DNA from: Lytechinus pictus
Lineage: Eukaryota > Echinodermata > Echinoidea > Temnopleuroida > Toxopneustidae
Assembly: GCF_037042905.1 (NCBI RefSeq)
Contig: NC_087252.1
Coordinates: forward strand, 18,431,701-18,495,700
DNA: 64,000 bases
Direction: 5' to 3'
The notes beneath the pieces were generated by a model. It did not search any database. It had not been told where the DNA came from and worked only from the letters and a program-made list of their open reading frames with translations. The translations under genes and the position numbers were made by a program. Numbering within the stretch: position 1 is the first letter of the stretch; each line of letters opens with the position of its first letter. Positions 32,627-44,000 of this stretch are shown here, piece by piece.

Positions 32627-33511
32627 TGGTATCACATCAGTTGATTTGGTAAGAGGCAAGTATGCATTAAACCATGTGAAGAACATCTCATTAAGTTTTG
32701 TGAAAGTATTTGTTGGCTCTTAATGTAAGAACAACAGCCTTGTACATGCGTTATTTGTATTACATCAGTTGATTTGGTAATAAACTGTAACTCTGAATTC
32801 TTCTTGAGTCACAATATAGTTTTGCCTTCCTAGTTTTGTAAGAGGCGAGTATGCATTAAACCATGTGAAGAACATCTCATTAAGTTTTGTGAAAGTATTT
32901 GTTGGCTGATAATGTAAGAACAACAGCCTTGTACATGCGTTATTTGTAGTTTTGTATCACATCAGTTGATTTGGTAATAAACTGTAACTCTGAATTCTTC
33001 TTGAGTCACAATATGGTTTTGCCTTCCTAGTTTTGTAAGAGGCGAGTATGCATTAAACCATGTGAAGAACATCTCATTAAGTTTTGTGAAAGTATTTGTT
33101 GGCTGATAATGTAAGAACAACAGCCTTGTACATGCGTTATTTGTAGTTTTGTATCACATCAGTTGATTTGGTAATAAACTGTAACTCTGAATTCTTCTTG
33201 AGTCACAATATGGTTTTGCCTTCCTAGTTTTGTAAGAGGCGAGTATGCATTAAACCATGTGAAGAACATCTCATTAAGTTTTGTGAAAGTATTTGTTGGC
33301 TGATAATGTAAGAACAACAGCCTTGTACATGCGTTATTTGTAGTTTTGTATCACATCAGTTGATTTGGTAATAAACTGTAACTCTGAATTCTTCTTGAGT
33401 CACATTATTGTTTTGCCTTCCTAGTTTTGTAAGAGGCGAGTATGCATTAAACCATGTGAAGAACATCTCATTAAGTTTTGTGAAATTATTTGTTGGCTCA
33501 TAATTTGAGAA
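32627..33511. repeat. 197-bp tandem repeat array, about 4.5 copies
   Basis: The word TAGTTTTGTAAGAGGCGAGTA recurs at 32831, 33028, 33225 and 33422, an exact 197-bp period. The first unit (from about 32649) is 189 bp, with an 8-bp gap. Middle copies look nearly identical, so expansion is recent. It holds no long ORF. Confidence 0.93.
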
Positions 33512-33999
33512 CAAGATGAATGCGAGTACATCTCCTATATGCCTCCCTAAATTCAAGTTCATGGTTCAAACTCTTCTTGAAATATTGTGATAAACTATAA
33601 ATAATAATGTAAGGTCACATACTGACCTCTTTGACCTAATAAGTATATATGCATATTTTTCCCGTTTTACCAAAATGAATGGCAATGACACAACACTTAC
33701 GTCACACACTCATTTACCTGCTTGCTATAAAATGCGCTTACCCCCCCCAAACCCTTGTGGTTTTCCACGTCTTTTTTCGAACAGCCGTAACATGGTTAAA
33801 ACATGAAATGTCTTATTGACTTATCTTCTATTGGATACATATTGGCATTGAGTTTGATTTTTACACCTCGCACAATTCTTGAGATATTGTGCTAATAAAG
33901 ATATTACCTGCAATTACATGATTTGACCCCTTTGACCTACATACATCACAATCTAATCAGTTTGTAATTCTATGGTGTTATGTACAACCACCAAGCATA

Positions 34000-34778
34000 A
34001 CTAGAAGAATCTTTGACCGCGCACAGTCAAAATGAATGCCTCCGCCACTGTCAGACCAGAAATATATTTCCTAGTTTCTATTTCCCCCAAAAAAATGACC
34101 TTTCATCTTGAGACTTCAAAATCTAGTCAGATAACTGTTTCTCCCAAAAAGCAAACATATAAACTTGATTAAACCCTGTGACCTTGAGACCCCAAAATCT
34201 ACTCGGATCATTGTCACTTGTATATGCATATCATGAGCCAATTAAGTTTGAAGTTGATCTGTCAAATGGTTTTGGAGTTATCCTGAAAACAATCTATTTC
34301 TTATGAATTTCATTGAATTCTATTAGCTTGAACTTTGATCTTGAGACCCCGAAATCTGATCAGATCATTCTCACCCAGATGAGTACCCTCGGGCCAAGTT
34401 TGAAGTTGATCCGTCAAAGGGTTTTTGAGTAATCAGGAGCATGATCTATCTTTATGCATTTTATTGAATTCTGACCTTGACCTTTGACTCCAAAATCTAA
34501 TCAGATTGTCACCTGTTAATGAGCACATAAGCCAAGTTTGAAGTTGATCTGTCAAATGGTTTTGAGTTAATCGCAAGAACAGTCTATTTTTATGTATTTT
34601 ATTGACCTTGAGACCCCCAAAACAAATCAGCGGATCGTCACCCAGATATGTATCCTCGAGCCAAGTTTGAAGCTGACCGGTTGACCGTTTTTTAGTTATC
34701 GCGAGAACGAAAGTGGGACGGACAACCCAAAAATATAATGCCTCCAGCATCCACCTTCGGTTGGCGTAGGCATGAAAA
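34000..34778 (-). mobile_element. 'tatgcctccgccca' interspersed element, inverted copy
   Basis: Read on the minus strand it has the same order as copies 1 and 3: a gcctacgccaa / ggaggcattata tip, AAGGTCA units, then the GGCGGAGGCATTCATTTTGA end. Confidence 0.75.
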
Positions 34779-35960
34779 AGCATTTGAAGCAATTAAGTGC
34801 TATATGACAGACTGAGATGGAACAAGTTGAGACAAAGTAATAATTACAAATGATCAACATTTATAAGAATAGTGAAGACAAGATAATTCTTTATTGTCCT
34901 GCCCTATCGGGTATTCAATGCAGCTTAGAGAAACTCATTCCCCACAAAACCATTCCATTTTCAGTTATTTTATTTGATACCAAACTACAACAATAAGTTT
35001 TCCCGATATATATAAAAGGGTTCCATGTCCGTATAGTAGGTACCATTTAAACATAAAATGTTCATTATACTAGGGGATAGTGTGGGAGTGATTTGGTTGG
35101 TTTCCTATACCATATTACCAAGTTCTCAAAACAGAATTTGATATCAGATATGATACACCTTGGAATTCGCTGTTAAAAAGACAAAATTGTAACTTTTCAT
35201 ACTTTCTTTGATATCATATTCAATGGGAAACACAGTTCAATGCACCGACGTCAATTTATAAAGGAACCATTTGTGCCAAAGCCCTACAATTGTTTGTTCT
35301 CTCCTGCTCATCCTACATGATGGCATAAGTGGGGTTTTCCCACGCCCATACACTGTCTCTTGTCTGGTCCAGCATAAAAAATACCACATATATTTGGTAC
35401 TACATGTACAGATTTAAAAAATATAAAGTAAAGATAACTATCTCCCACACCCCAGGTCAATACAGTCACTAGCAATGTCAGGCCTGCAAACAGCCATAAT
35501 AGATGAGTGGTGTATGGGATTTTTCTTTTAACCATTCCTCTTTATTAACCCTTGTGCATTAAACTGAAAGTTTCCCAACAAATTCAGATCTGAAGAAGAA
35601 AGAAGAGTAATTGTATATATACCTAAAGACATTGTTAATCATTATTTTCATTTCCAAATATATGAGGTGCACAGATCCAAATGTTGTCTATGCGATATGG
35701 TACCAAAATGAAGCCATGACCCCAAAACCATCATTAAGTGCTTCAAAAGAGTAAAAATACATGAATGTGAATGACCATCCCCTTTTATCCCCAAAGATGG
35801 ATGCATCAGAATAACAAGTGGAACGCCTCTGGCAGTCTCGCCTGCATTACGCGATTTAATATAGCAGCAGTACTAACTTTGAAAACTACTATAAAATAAT
35901 CATTCACAAAAACACCATTCATATAATGACATAATACCACGTTCATTGACCATAGATGAC
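34779..35960. other. AT-rich stretch without recognised features
   Basis: No conserved coding frame, RNA gene or transposon ends were seen. Short ORFs here lack codon or motif support. Confidence 0.5.
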
Positions 35961-36034
35961 ATTTGAACGGTGACTTAAGACTTGTCAACTACACCCATGT
36001 CCACATTTCATTCACTCTATCCATAAATTTTCAA
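35961..36034. repeat. Tandem copy of MITE target: intact (empty) site
   Basis: A 74-bp unit beginning ATTTGAACGGTGACTTAAGA. The same unit restarts at 36035 and is split by the MITE at its TTAA, resuming at 36625. This copy shows the site before insertion. Confidence 0.9.
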
Positions 36035-36052
36035 ATTTGAACGGTGACTTAA

Positions 36053-36624
36053 AGGAGAATGAAACTCTTGGAGCAAGTTAGCTTTTGTGAAAGCAGAAAA
36101 ATCAAAGAATAAGATCAAAAAAAGTTTGAGTAAAATAGGACTAGCAATAGAAGAGTTATGAGCATTTGAATGTTGAGATCACTAATGCTATGGTGATCCT
36201 CCCATTGGCAATGCGACCAAGATCTATGTTGTCACAGATGAACAACTCTCCCCATTTGGACACTGAAAATATACCCCAAAACATCTCTTTTTGCTCATTC
36301 TAATCATATGACAAACGATTCATCAATGATATAATGTTGTGAAACCTCTGTACTCGTCCTCTCATAAAATGAACACCTCACATTGTGATAGACTATAAAA
36401 GTGAGAATATAAGTGAAATAAGTACTAAAGTAATGAGGGAGTTGTACGTGTGTGACATCACAGATCTTGGTCGCATTGCCAATGGGAGGATCTACATGGC
36501 ATTAGTGATCTCAATATTCAAATGCTCATAACTTTCTTATTATTCATTCAAACTTTCAACAATATGTTTCTTTGATTTTTCTCTTTGATATGGATTCAGC
36601 TGGTTTCAAGGGTTTCATTTTCCT
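36053..36624. mobile_element. TTAA-type MITE (572 bp), piggyBac/Kolobok-like
   Basis: Ends AGGAGAATGAAAC and GTTTCATTTTCCT are inverted, flanked by TTAA at 36049-36052 and 36625-36628. The long subterminal arms (GATCTTGGTCGCATTGCCAA and its complement) are inverted too. TTAA targets are used by piggyBac and Kolobok transposases; which one is not decided. Confidence 0.9.
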
Positions 36625-36689
36625 TTAAGACTTGTCAACTACACCTATGTCCACATTTCATTCACTCTATCCATAAATTTTCAAAGTTA

Positions 36690-37101
36690 TAATGGCAATT
36701 CAACAATTACCCCAACATGGCCTAAGTTTATTGACCTTAACTGACCTGAAACTCACAGGGGATGTTCAGTGATACTTGATTACTCTTATATCCCAAGTTT
36801 TATGAAATAGATCCATAAACTTCAGAGTTAGGATGGTAATTCAACAAATACCCCCAACACGGCCAAAGTTCATTGACCCTAAATGACCTTTGACCTTGGT
36901 CATGTGACCTGAAACTCAGGCAGGATGTTTAGTAATACTTGATTAACCTTATTTCCAAGTTTCATGAACTAGGTCTATATACTTTCTAAGTTATGATGTC
37001 ATTTCAAAAACTTAACCTTAGGTTAAGATTTGATGTTGACGCCGCCGCCGCCGTCGGAAAAGCGGCGCCTATAGTCTCGCTCTGCTATGCAGGCGAGACA
37101 A
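36690..37101. mobile_element. Interspersed repeat ending in CGCCGCCGCCG...GCAGGCGAGAC
   Basis: Two degenerate units of 'caccaacatggcc..ttgacc..gacctgaaactc' are followed by the G/C-rich end GACGCCGCCGCCGCCGTCGG and TGCTATGCAGGCGAGACAAA. The end matches a repeat I recall from echinoderm sequence. A related scrap lies at 18903-18918. Confidence 0.6.
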
Positions 37102-37297
37102 AAATCAGCCAGACTTTTAATCAAATAGTGATTTTGTCAAAGATTTTGTAAAAGAAACTCCACGAACTTCTAATTCTTTTGTATTCTTGGGTGTCTTATA
37201 ATGCATCAGAACAATACAATGTGCAACACATATCAAAGTTAAGAAATATATTAACCTGAGCCTGTGCAATGTTCTACAAAGAGCAAATAGACATGAG

Positions 37298-37418
37298 TGC
37301 GATGGTACAAGATTTTGCATGAGGTTAAAGAGCGCCCTTCCATTCAACGAAGCGCAGCTGGGTTGAATGGCTGTTAAGTCTTTCACCAAATGCAAAATCT
37401 GTACCATTGCACAGACAA
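37298..37418. repeat. Imperfect foldback
   Basis: ATGGTACAAGATTTTGCAT near the left and ATGCAAAATCTGTACCAT at the right are inverted, with CCATTCAAC/GTTGAATGG inside. A small old MITE. Confidence 0.6.
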
Positions 37419-37499
37419 GAATACTTGCTATTTGTATTGTACGATGTTTCGGAAGTATGAGAAATTTGTTATAATGTGCAAAAAACACCAAATTCGGGG

Positions 37500-38760
37500 T
37501 TCGAAATCAAGAAGTTGATCCCCTGTACTGCGTTGCTAGCGCTGAGCGCGTATCAAAGTTGAGCACCAATATTTTGTGTAACCATTTTGATGTCACAGCT
37601 GCCATGCCATGGTACATTTCAGTGTCAATTGACTTGAGTACAAAGAGCTAAGTAGCATTGTACAATAACCAATGTCTTTAAGATGCATTTAATAATACCA
37701 TAGAGACCTTAATTTTGCTGATTAGTAATACGCACAAACCAAGTTAATGGATCCTTATAGAGTATAGTGCAGTTATGTAATACACAAGAAACCGTATTGT
37801 TATCAGTCATCAATTTTGAAAATAACATTCCACTCACCTCTGCTCCCCTCCAACCCCACCCCAGACTTCAGGCAGTAGAGGCTGATAGTTCAGAAAATCA
37901 GCATGTATGTACATCTTATAATGTATAAGGCAATGAAGTTTTATAGAAGTATCTCAATTCAATATTCTTTGTTTAAAAACCAAAATCTGATAATTTTGTT
38001 AGTTATTACCTACATGTATAAATAAAGAGAGCACAAAAACATAATAGCATCTCAATAACTTATGACTATGTTGCCAATTTCTTGTAGTTCTTTTAGGTTC
38101 ATTACTTTTTTATTCATTATTTGTTTTTCCTCAAATCTTTAGTGATATGCTTCTAAGTTTTTCTGCTTATATTACAGTGCATACAAGTTTGGGGTTTCAT
38201 TCTCCTTCAATGACACAATTGATGAATTTTATACATGATGGGGTGGTAATAAAAAAGATTCACTGTATGAAAATGTACAAGTATTATTCTACTTTTTTTT
38301 CATACAAAAATAGTTAATTATAATTTTAAGACAAAACAAACGGGAGAGTTACTAGATAATTATGTCTACTTTATGTCCCAGTTATCGTCAATTTGCAACA
38401 AAACTTCATAACTTGGTGATTCTACATCAGATCTAAGTATAAGAGATATTTCATACAAATTGCATTACTTGCACTATACTGGCATAAAATGCCATAGTAG
38501 ACTTGGAGAAATCTAAGAAAGGTGAATTCGCTACATCCATTCATAAATGTAACACTGAAGTACTACAATCTGGTTTTCCCAAAGTTTACACCTTCATGTA
38601 TTGCACAAACAAATTGTGGGCTCTTTGGGGTGAGATGGAAATAAAAATAATGTTTTTTTTTCAAACTTTGCCCATGGCCTGTCACATTCCAGCATTAATT
38701 TATTTCCTCTCTTTTATCCATATATAGACAAATTTGGTTTGGGTGCTGTTTTTTTAATTT
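37500..38760. other. AT-rich stretch without recognised features
   Basis: I see no supported exon, RNA gene or clear repeat boundary. Confidence 0.45.
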
Positions 38761-38761
38761 G

Positions 38762-38883
38762 TAACTGGGGGGCTCCAAGTATGCCTAACAAAAGATAGTT
38801 TACGCACCGACATAGCAATGCATCTGGCTCATTGCATCATCCATTGAAAGTGCTTTTATTGTTCTTTGGAAGCCCCCCAGTTA
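38762..38883. mobile_element. MITE with TAACTGGGGGGCT ends (122 bp)
   Basis: TAACTGGGGGGCTCCAA and TTGGAAGCCCCCCAGTTA are inverted with one base of slack. It is followed by a run of ten G. Confidence 0.75.
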
Positions 38884-39658
38884 TAGCATAGCCAGGGGGG
38901 GGGGGGCTTTTTTGGCCACCCCCCTCTGATCTCGGCCAAATCGCGACGAAAATCTGCAAGCGCATCACCATCAACGTAATCTGCAAGATTGTATCCTTAA
39001 TTTTACCAAATGTACTCAAATTTATTTTCAACTAATTAATTATGCTGATTTATGCCTAAGTATGATTTTTTGTGCTGCAGATCCCTGAATGATTGTCAAA
39101 AAATTATATTATTTTTTTGTCTAGACCCTCTTTTTTTTATTTTCATCAAATGTATAAATGAAAAAAAATTGGGACATCAAATTTCTATTATGTCTTTTAT
39201 CGTTTTTATTTTTTCTATGTATTCTCTCTTTTTTTTTACTTTGTTTTTCATTGTTCTTTTAATAGGATTCCGATCATAAGAAAGCATTGATTTTTAATGG
39301 CTTTTAACCAGTGAATGTAAAAATATTTATACTTTTGTAAATTTTGGCTAAAAACAGAATTTACATCGGGTTTGTACACGAAATCATATGTCTGAGCAAT
39401 TTTTAGTCCAACATGCACTGGTAAAATGATGCGTAACCTTTGTAAACGCGTAGCCGGGCATTGCGAATTCGGTCTCAAAAGTTGAGACTTGAAAAAATAG
39501 TCATGAAACCTTGTGGCGCAAGTTTTTTGCGTCACAGACTTATCGCAAAAAAATGTCGAGTGGAGGCTGACTTAGCCCCCCCCCCCCTCCCCCGGCTATA
39601 TAGGGTTTTAATATATTACATGAATTCTGTAACAGGCATTCTAAGCGAGCTAACAACT

Positions 39659-39898
39659 TTACTCTATGAAATCCTCATTAAAGCCTTCAAGAACATCAAG
39701 ACCTCGAAGGTATGCTCGGTCACTAAAGACACCACTTGAGTCCTCTTCATCCGCACATCTCAACTGTTCATGGAGGTAGCTCATCTGATCTTCAGATAGT
39801 GGAATAGGGCATTGCGTATCCGGTATTTGCACAGCTTCACCAGTTTCTGCTACGAAGTGACCAAGGTCTGGGTCAATGCCATAATGTGCTGCTTCTTC
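39659..39898 (-). CDS. Integrase-core gene exon 5 (terminal)
   Basis: Acceptor TTTATTTCCAG; encodes [18 protein letters not shown] and an acidic tail ending [11 protein letters not shown], then stop. It resembles the C-terminal tails of this family (YGID ... [10 protein letters not shown]). Confidence 0.85.
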   Translation of the reverse strand, partial: EEAAHYGIDPDLGHFVAETGEAVQIPDTQCPIPLSEDQMSYLHEQLRCADEEDSSGVFSDRAYLRGLDVLEGFNEDFIE

Positions 39899-41029
39899 CT
39901 GGAAATAAAACATCATAAATGCAAAATCTTGATAAAATAGGCAATTTCACAGTTATATAGGGAACAATAAGGACAAACTTCTTAATTTCATAGCTGAGAT
40001 GGCTAACACTAAACCTTAGCTCTAGACACCAAACATGTGAATGAGACTGGTATAGATAACGTAATTCGTGCAAATAATTAATCTGGAGACTATTCATGTA
40101 AGTCTGTATACTCATTATATGTCACTGATATAATGCACATGTGGTTATAAGTCATAACCACATGTACATGTAACTATTTCAAGAAATGGGAGATAGTATT
40201 TAAAGTATCTCATCTTATCTCTTATACTAATTACGAACCTCTTTCACACCTCCTTTCTTCCAACTGTAAAACCAAAAAATAAGTGCTAAGACCCACATTC
40301 AGATGAACCAACAAATTTTTGCCTGTATGGATCTGAGACTTATAAAGACTTTATTTAGGTGTCAATACTCATGTTTGCAGGGTGAAGGTACATGTATTTG
40401 ATTTGGGCTTAACTCCCCCCACCCCCCCCCCCCCCCCTTTAAACAAAATAGCAATGCATTTAAACTTGCATTTTTTAAACTGATGTCAGGTATTTTCTCC
40501 AAAATCAATCATTTACACAATATACATGTAACCTGAAAGTAGTATGTAATGTATGCAAACATCTTGGGGGGGGGGGGTGCCAACACAAAGGGGTTAAGTG
40601 TTAGGTGTTGGTATTTTCTTTCAGTTTGATTAACCTGAATTTGATTAATCTGATTGATTTAGGATGAGCAGTGAGAAAGGAAAGGTAAGAGAGGCAAAAT
40701 GGTGTAATCCTACTCATGCAAAATTTGATTTCAAACATCATGGTTGGTCAGAATGAAAACTGCTTTAAAAAAAGTAATTCCTTTTAACATCCACATTGGA
40801 AGGAATCATGAATGCAAAATACGTGACTGGGGATTGGAATAGGGTAGTAGGAATGTCGAGTGCACTTGAGTAGTGAAAATTATTTTCTAACTTCTAAGAT
40901 TAAAAGGACTTGGGTTTCACAAGAGATATAGTGCTGTGTGAGGATACTGGATTATAAGGAAAGGGGGAACTTGGGCAGAACATGAAATAACTTGTTGATG
41001 ACTGTGCCTGTAACGGTGAAAGGGTTTAT

Positions 41030-41080
<51 letters not shown>

Positions 41081-44000
41081 ATATATATATACAAAAATTG
41101 GAAGGAGGGATGGACCCTTCCCCTCAATCTAGCTACACCAATGACTATGTAAATAACTGAGACTTTTATCACTTGAAATACATTGTACATGAATAAACCT
41201 CACAAGTCAAAATGAGTGTTCATGAGAACAACATATCTTTTTATTCGGTCAAAACTATCTTCTTTTCTAATGACTGTGTTAATCTGGCTTTAACCTTATT
41301 CCAACCTACAATAGAGATCATTTATACTTATAAATATAATTGATAATCACTTTCAAATTAGCTTCCGTAATTAGGGACAGAAAACTCCATTCTTATAAAA
41401 ACAAGTGAAAAATATCTTTCATGATCAGAAAAAAGTGGTATAAAGACCATAAAGTCTCAGTTGTACGACATACAAGGAAGATGGTCTTGAGTCTTGACTA
41501 GCAGCCATTTTGAATTCATGTAAACTTTAATAGCACTGTTCCTTCCACACCTTCGATTTTGATATGTTGTTATATATAGTCTCCAGTAGAATGCAGGTGG
41601 AATTATTTCAGTTGCAATGTTGTTGTATTTTGGGTACCCTTTTTAGGTCATACATGTACTTTGAATGGAATATAGAGGAACTGTAATGCCCTACTTTAAC
41701 AAAAAGGAAGCAAGTGACAAAAGTGATATTTGCAGTAAATGAGTAAAATGTGTCTGTCATTAACACTGATGTCTATGGAAAGTCATCATGTTTTACCTAA
41801 CATACATCTTTTCGCAGAATGAGTGTTTATGGGTAAAATTTGACCAGGAAGAGGAGCCAACTACATGAAATATGGAAATATCAGAACTTAGATTTCAATG
41901 TCATGCCACTTGCTTCATTTTGTAAAAGTAGGGCAGTGTACAGAACATGGAACAGTTTCTTTCCTTCAAATGCTCTGAATGTACCTTTAATAGCCATGTT
42001 AATGCCCCATCACAGTATTTTAGTTTGCTCTATTAGAATACACTACAACATGCATTATTTCTTACAAAGCTTGCTCTATTTATTCAACATCCAACACATT
42101 ACATGTACATACCTCACATAAGTTGTCAAAATGCTCATTGCTGAGTGTGCTTCCTCTGTTGAAGTGGAGTCCCAATACCATCATCTGTAATGGCGTTCGG
42201 TTGTTAGCTGTTCTCAACTTATGATTGTTCCACATTTCAACAAAACATTGCAGGCAGTGATTGATTCGTGGCAGGAATACAACATGGAGACAATATAAAT
42301 GTAGCTCATTGTCAACATTTAAGATACCCCGGTTCTCAAAGCTCCTAAATAGGTTGTAAAACCCACTTGTAACTTGTGCATGGAGGTCCCGCCAAAGGCG
42401 CTCAATTCTGGAATTATGGACACTTCTCCCAGTGATGAAGGATCCTCTGCCAGGTCCCCGAAGTGGGTGCTCAAGCATGTACGTGGCCACCTCAAAGTTC
42501 TCACCTCCATGATCTGAACGCACTCTGGAAGGTAATCCCCACTTCACAACTGCGTCTCTGAAGAGCTGTAACACAGTAGAAGCTCTGTTGTTCACTGAGC
42601 TGCGAAGATACACAATGGCACGACTATAGCCATCCACAGCACCATGAGTTACAAATCGCCATCTAAGTGTGAAGTTCAAAGAAATAAAATAGATGTAATG
42701 TAATCTAAAATGTAATCATATAAAGTTAAGAATAAAATAATCATTTTTGAATGTTTGGGCTCACTACATGTACAGAGGTGAAATAGGATCTTATAATACA
42801 TGTACATGTAGGCAACATACCCCACATTTTGAATTAGTGCACATCTTAATTTAGCTCCTGCAAAACTCAAAGTACATTTTTCAAATCCCCCCCCTCCCCA
42901 TGGAAAATTCCTCCTCTTTTATTCATGAAGTGTCAATTTCAAAGTAAATATAATGAAACAGAAATTGTGGTTAGTACATCTACCATGATAAATATCCTCA
43001 CCTTATCAGTTTATGGTGACCATCTATATGCCAAAGAGATAATGGTGATTGAACAGAGTAATGTCTACGACGTACAGCAGTTAAGGATCTTAATTCTTGC
43101 CTCTGTGGATCTAATCTATGCAGACTATCTCGAATCCTTTGTCTTTGTACTCTCACATGTTGGGATATGAGATATCCATCAACAGTTTTGTATCCTTAAA
43201 CCAAAAATAAAAACAGTATTATTGGGTGATGGGGGAGCTGTGTCTGTGCACCTTTGAGTTTGACAAAATTTTTCATATACCAGTTTTATATTTGGATTTC
43301 AGCTAATAACTGTAATAACATTCTTCATAATTTGATAAACAACTCAAGCCACATCAGAATTGGGGAGGGTAAAGGGTGTATACACTAAGCAGTGCATCAT
43401 TTTATGTTGAAAAATGCAAAAGCTCCACCCTCTTCCTCCCCCCCCCCCCCCCATCAGGCCGTAACTAGGATTTTTATGGGGAGGTTCAAAGTTGGCAATA
43501 GTTAGTGGACCTTTTTGAGGGAGTTAAACAACTGAGCGGGATAGGCAGCCACGGATCCAGGATTTCATGGAGGGAAACTTGGAAAATTTCCTGACAAGCA
43601 AAAAAAAAATTTCTCTCCTTTTTCAATTCTGACAAGCAAAAAACAAACAAAACAAAGGTTTTCTCTCCTTTTTCAATCCTAACAAAAAAAATCCTGACAA
43701 GCAAAAACGTTTTCAAGCGGACCCTGCTCAAAAGCGGGCGGGTTCATTCGAACCCCCCCCTAGTTACGGGCATGCCCACTGTAGCGATCCCTTGCTTACA
43801 TCGCCCCCCCCCCCACAACTCTAGATCTGGCCTTGCGAGTAATGCAAAATTAGACGGTAACCATGTCTGCGCAGCAGCTTGGGTGAGCCTGTCAACACAT
43901 CCCTTGTACTTTTCCAGCTTATGACAAATAATATATTCAGATAATCTTTTTATCTCTTTGTTCAGTAAAACCATTAGCTCATTAAAAATGACACAGTTGC

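Noticed and set aside
32627-33511. CRISPR-like or coding repeat array
   Set aside because: 197-bp contiguous tandem units without spacers in animal DNA; no ORF persists through the units.
37117-37491. 124-codon minus-strand ORF
   Set aside because: Spans a small foldback; hydrophobic by composition, no motif.
42925-43170. 81-codon plus-strand ORF
   Set aside because: Shadow of integrase-core exon 3, whose minus-strand frame matches the family.
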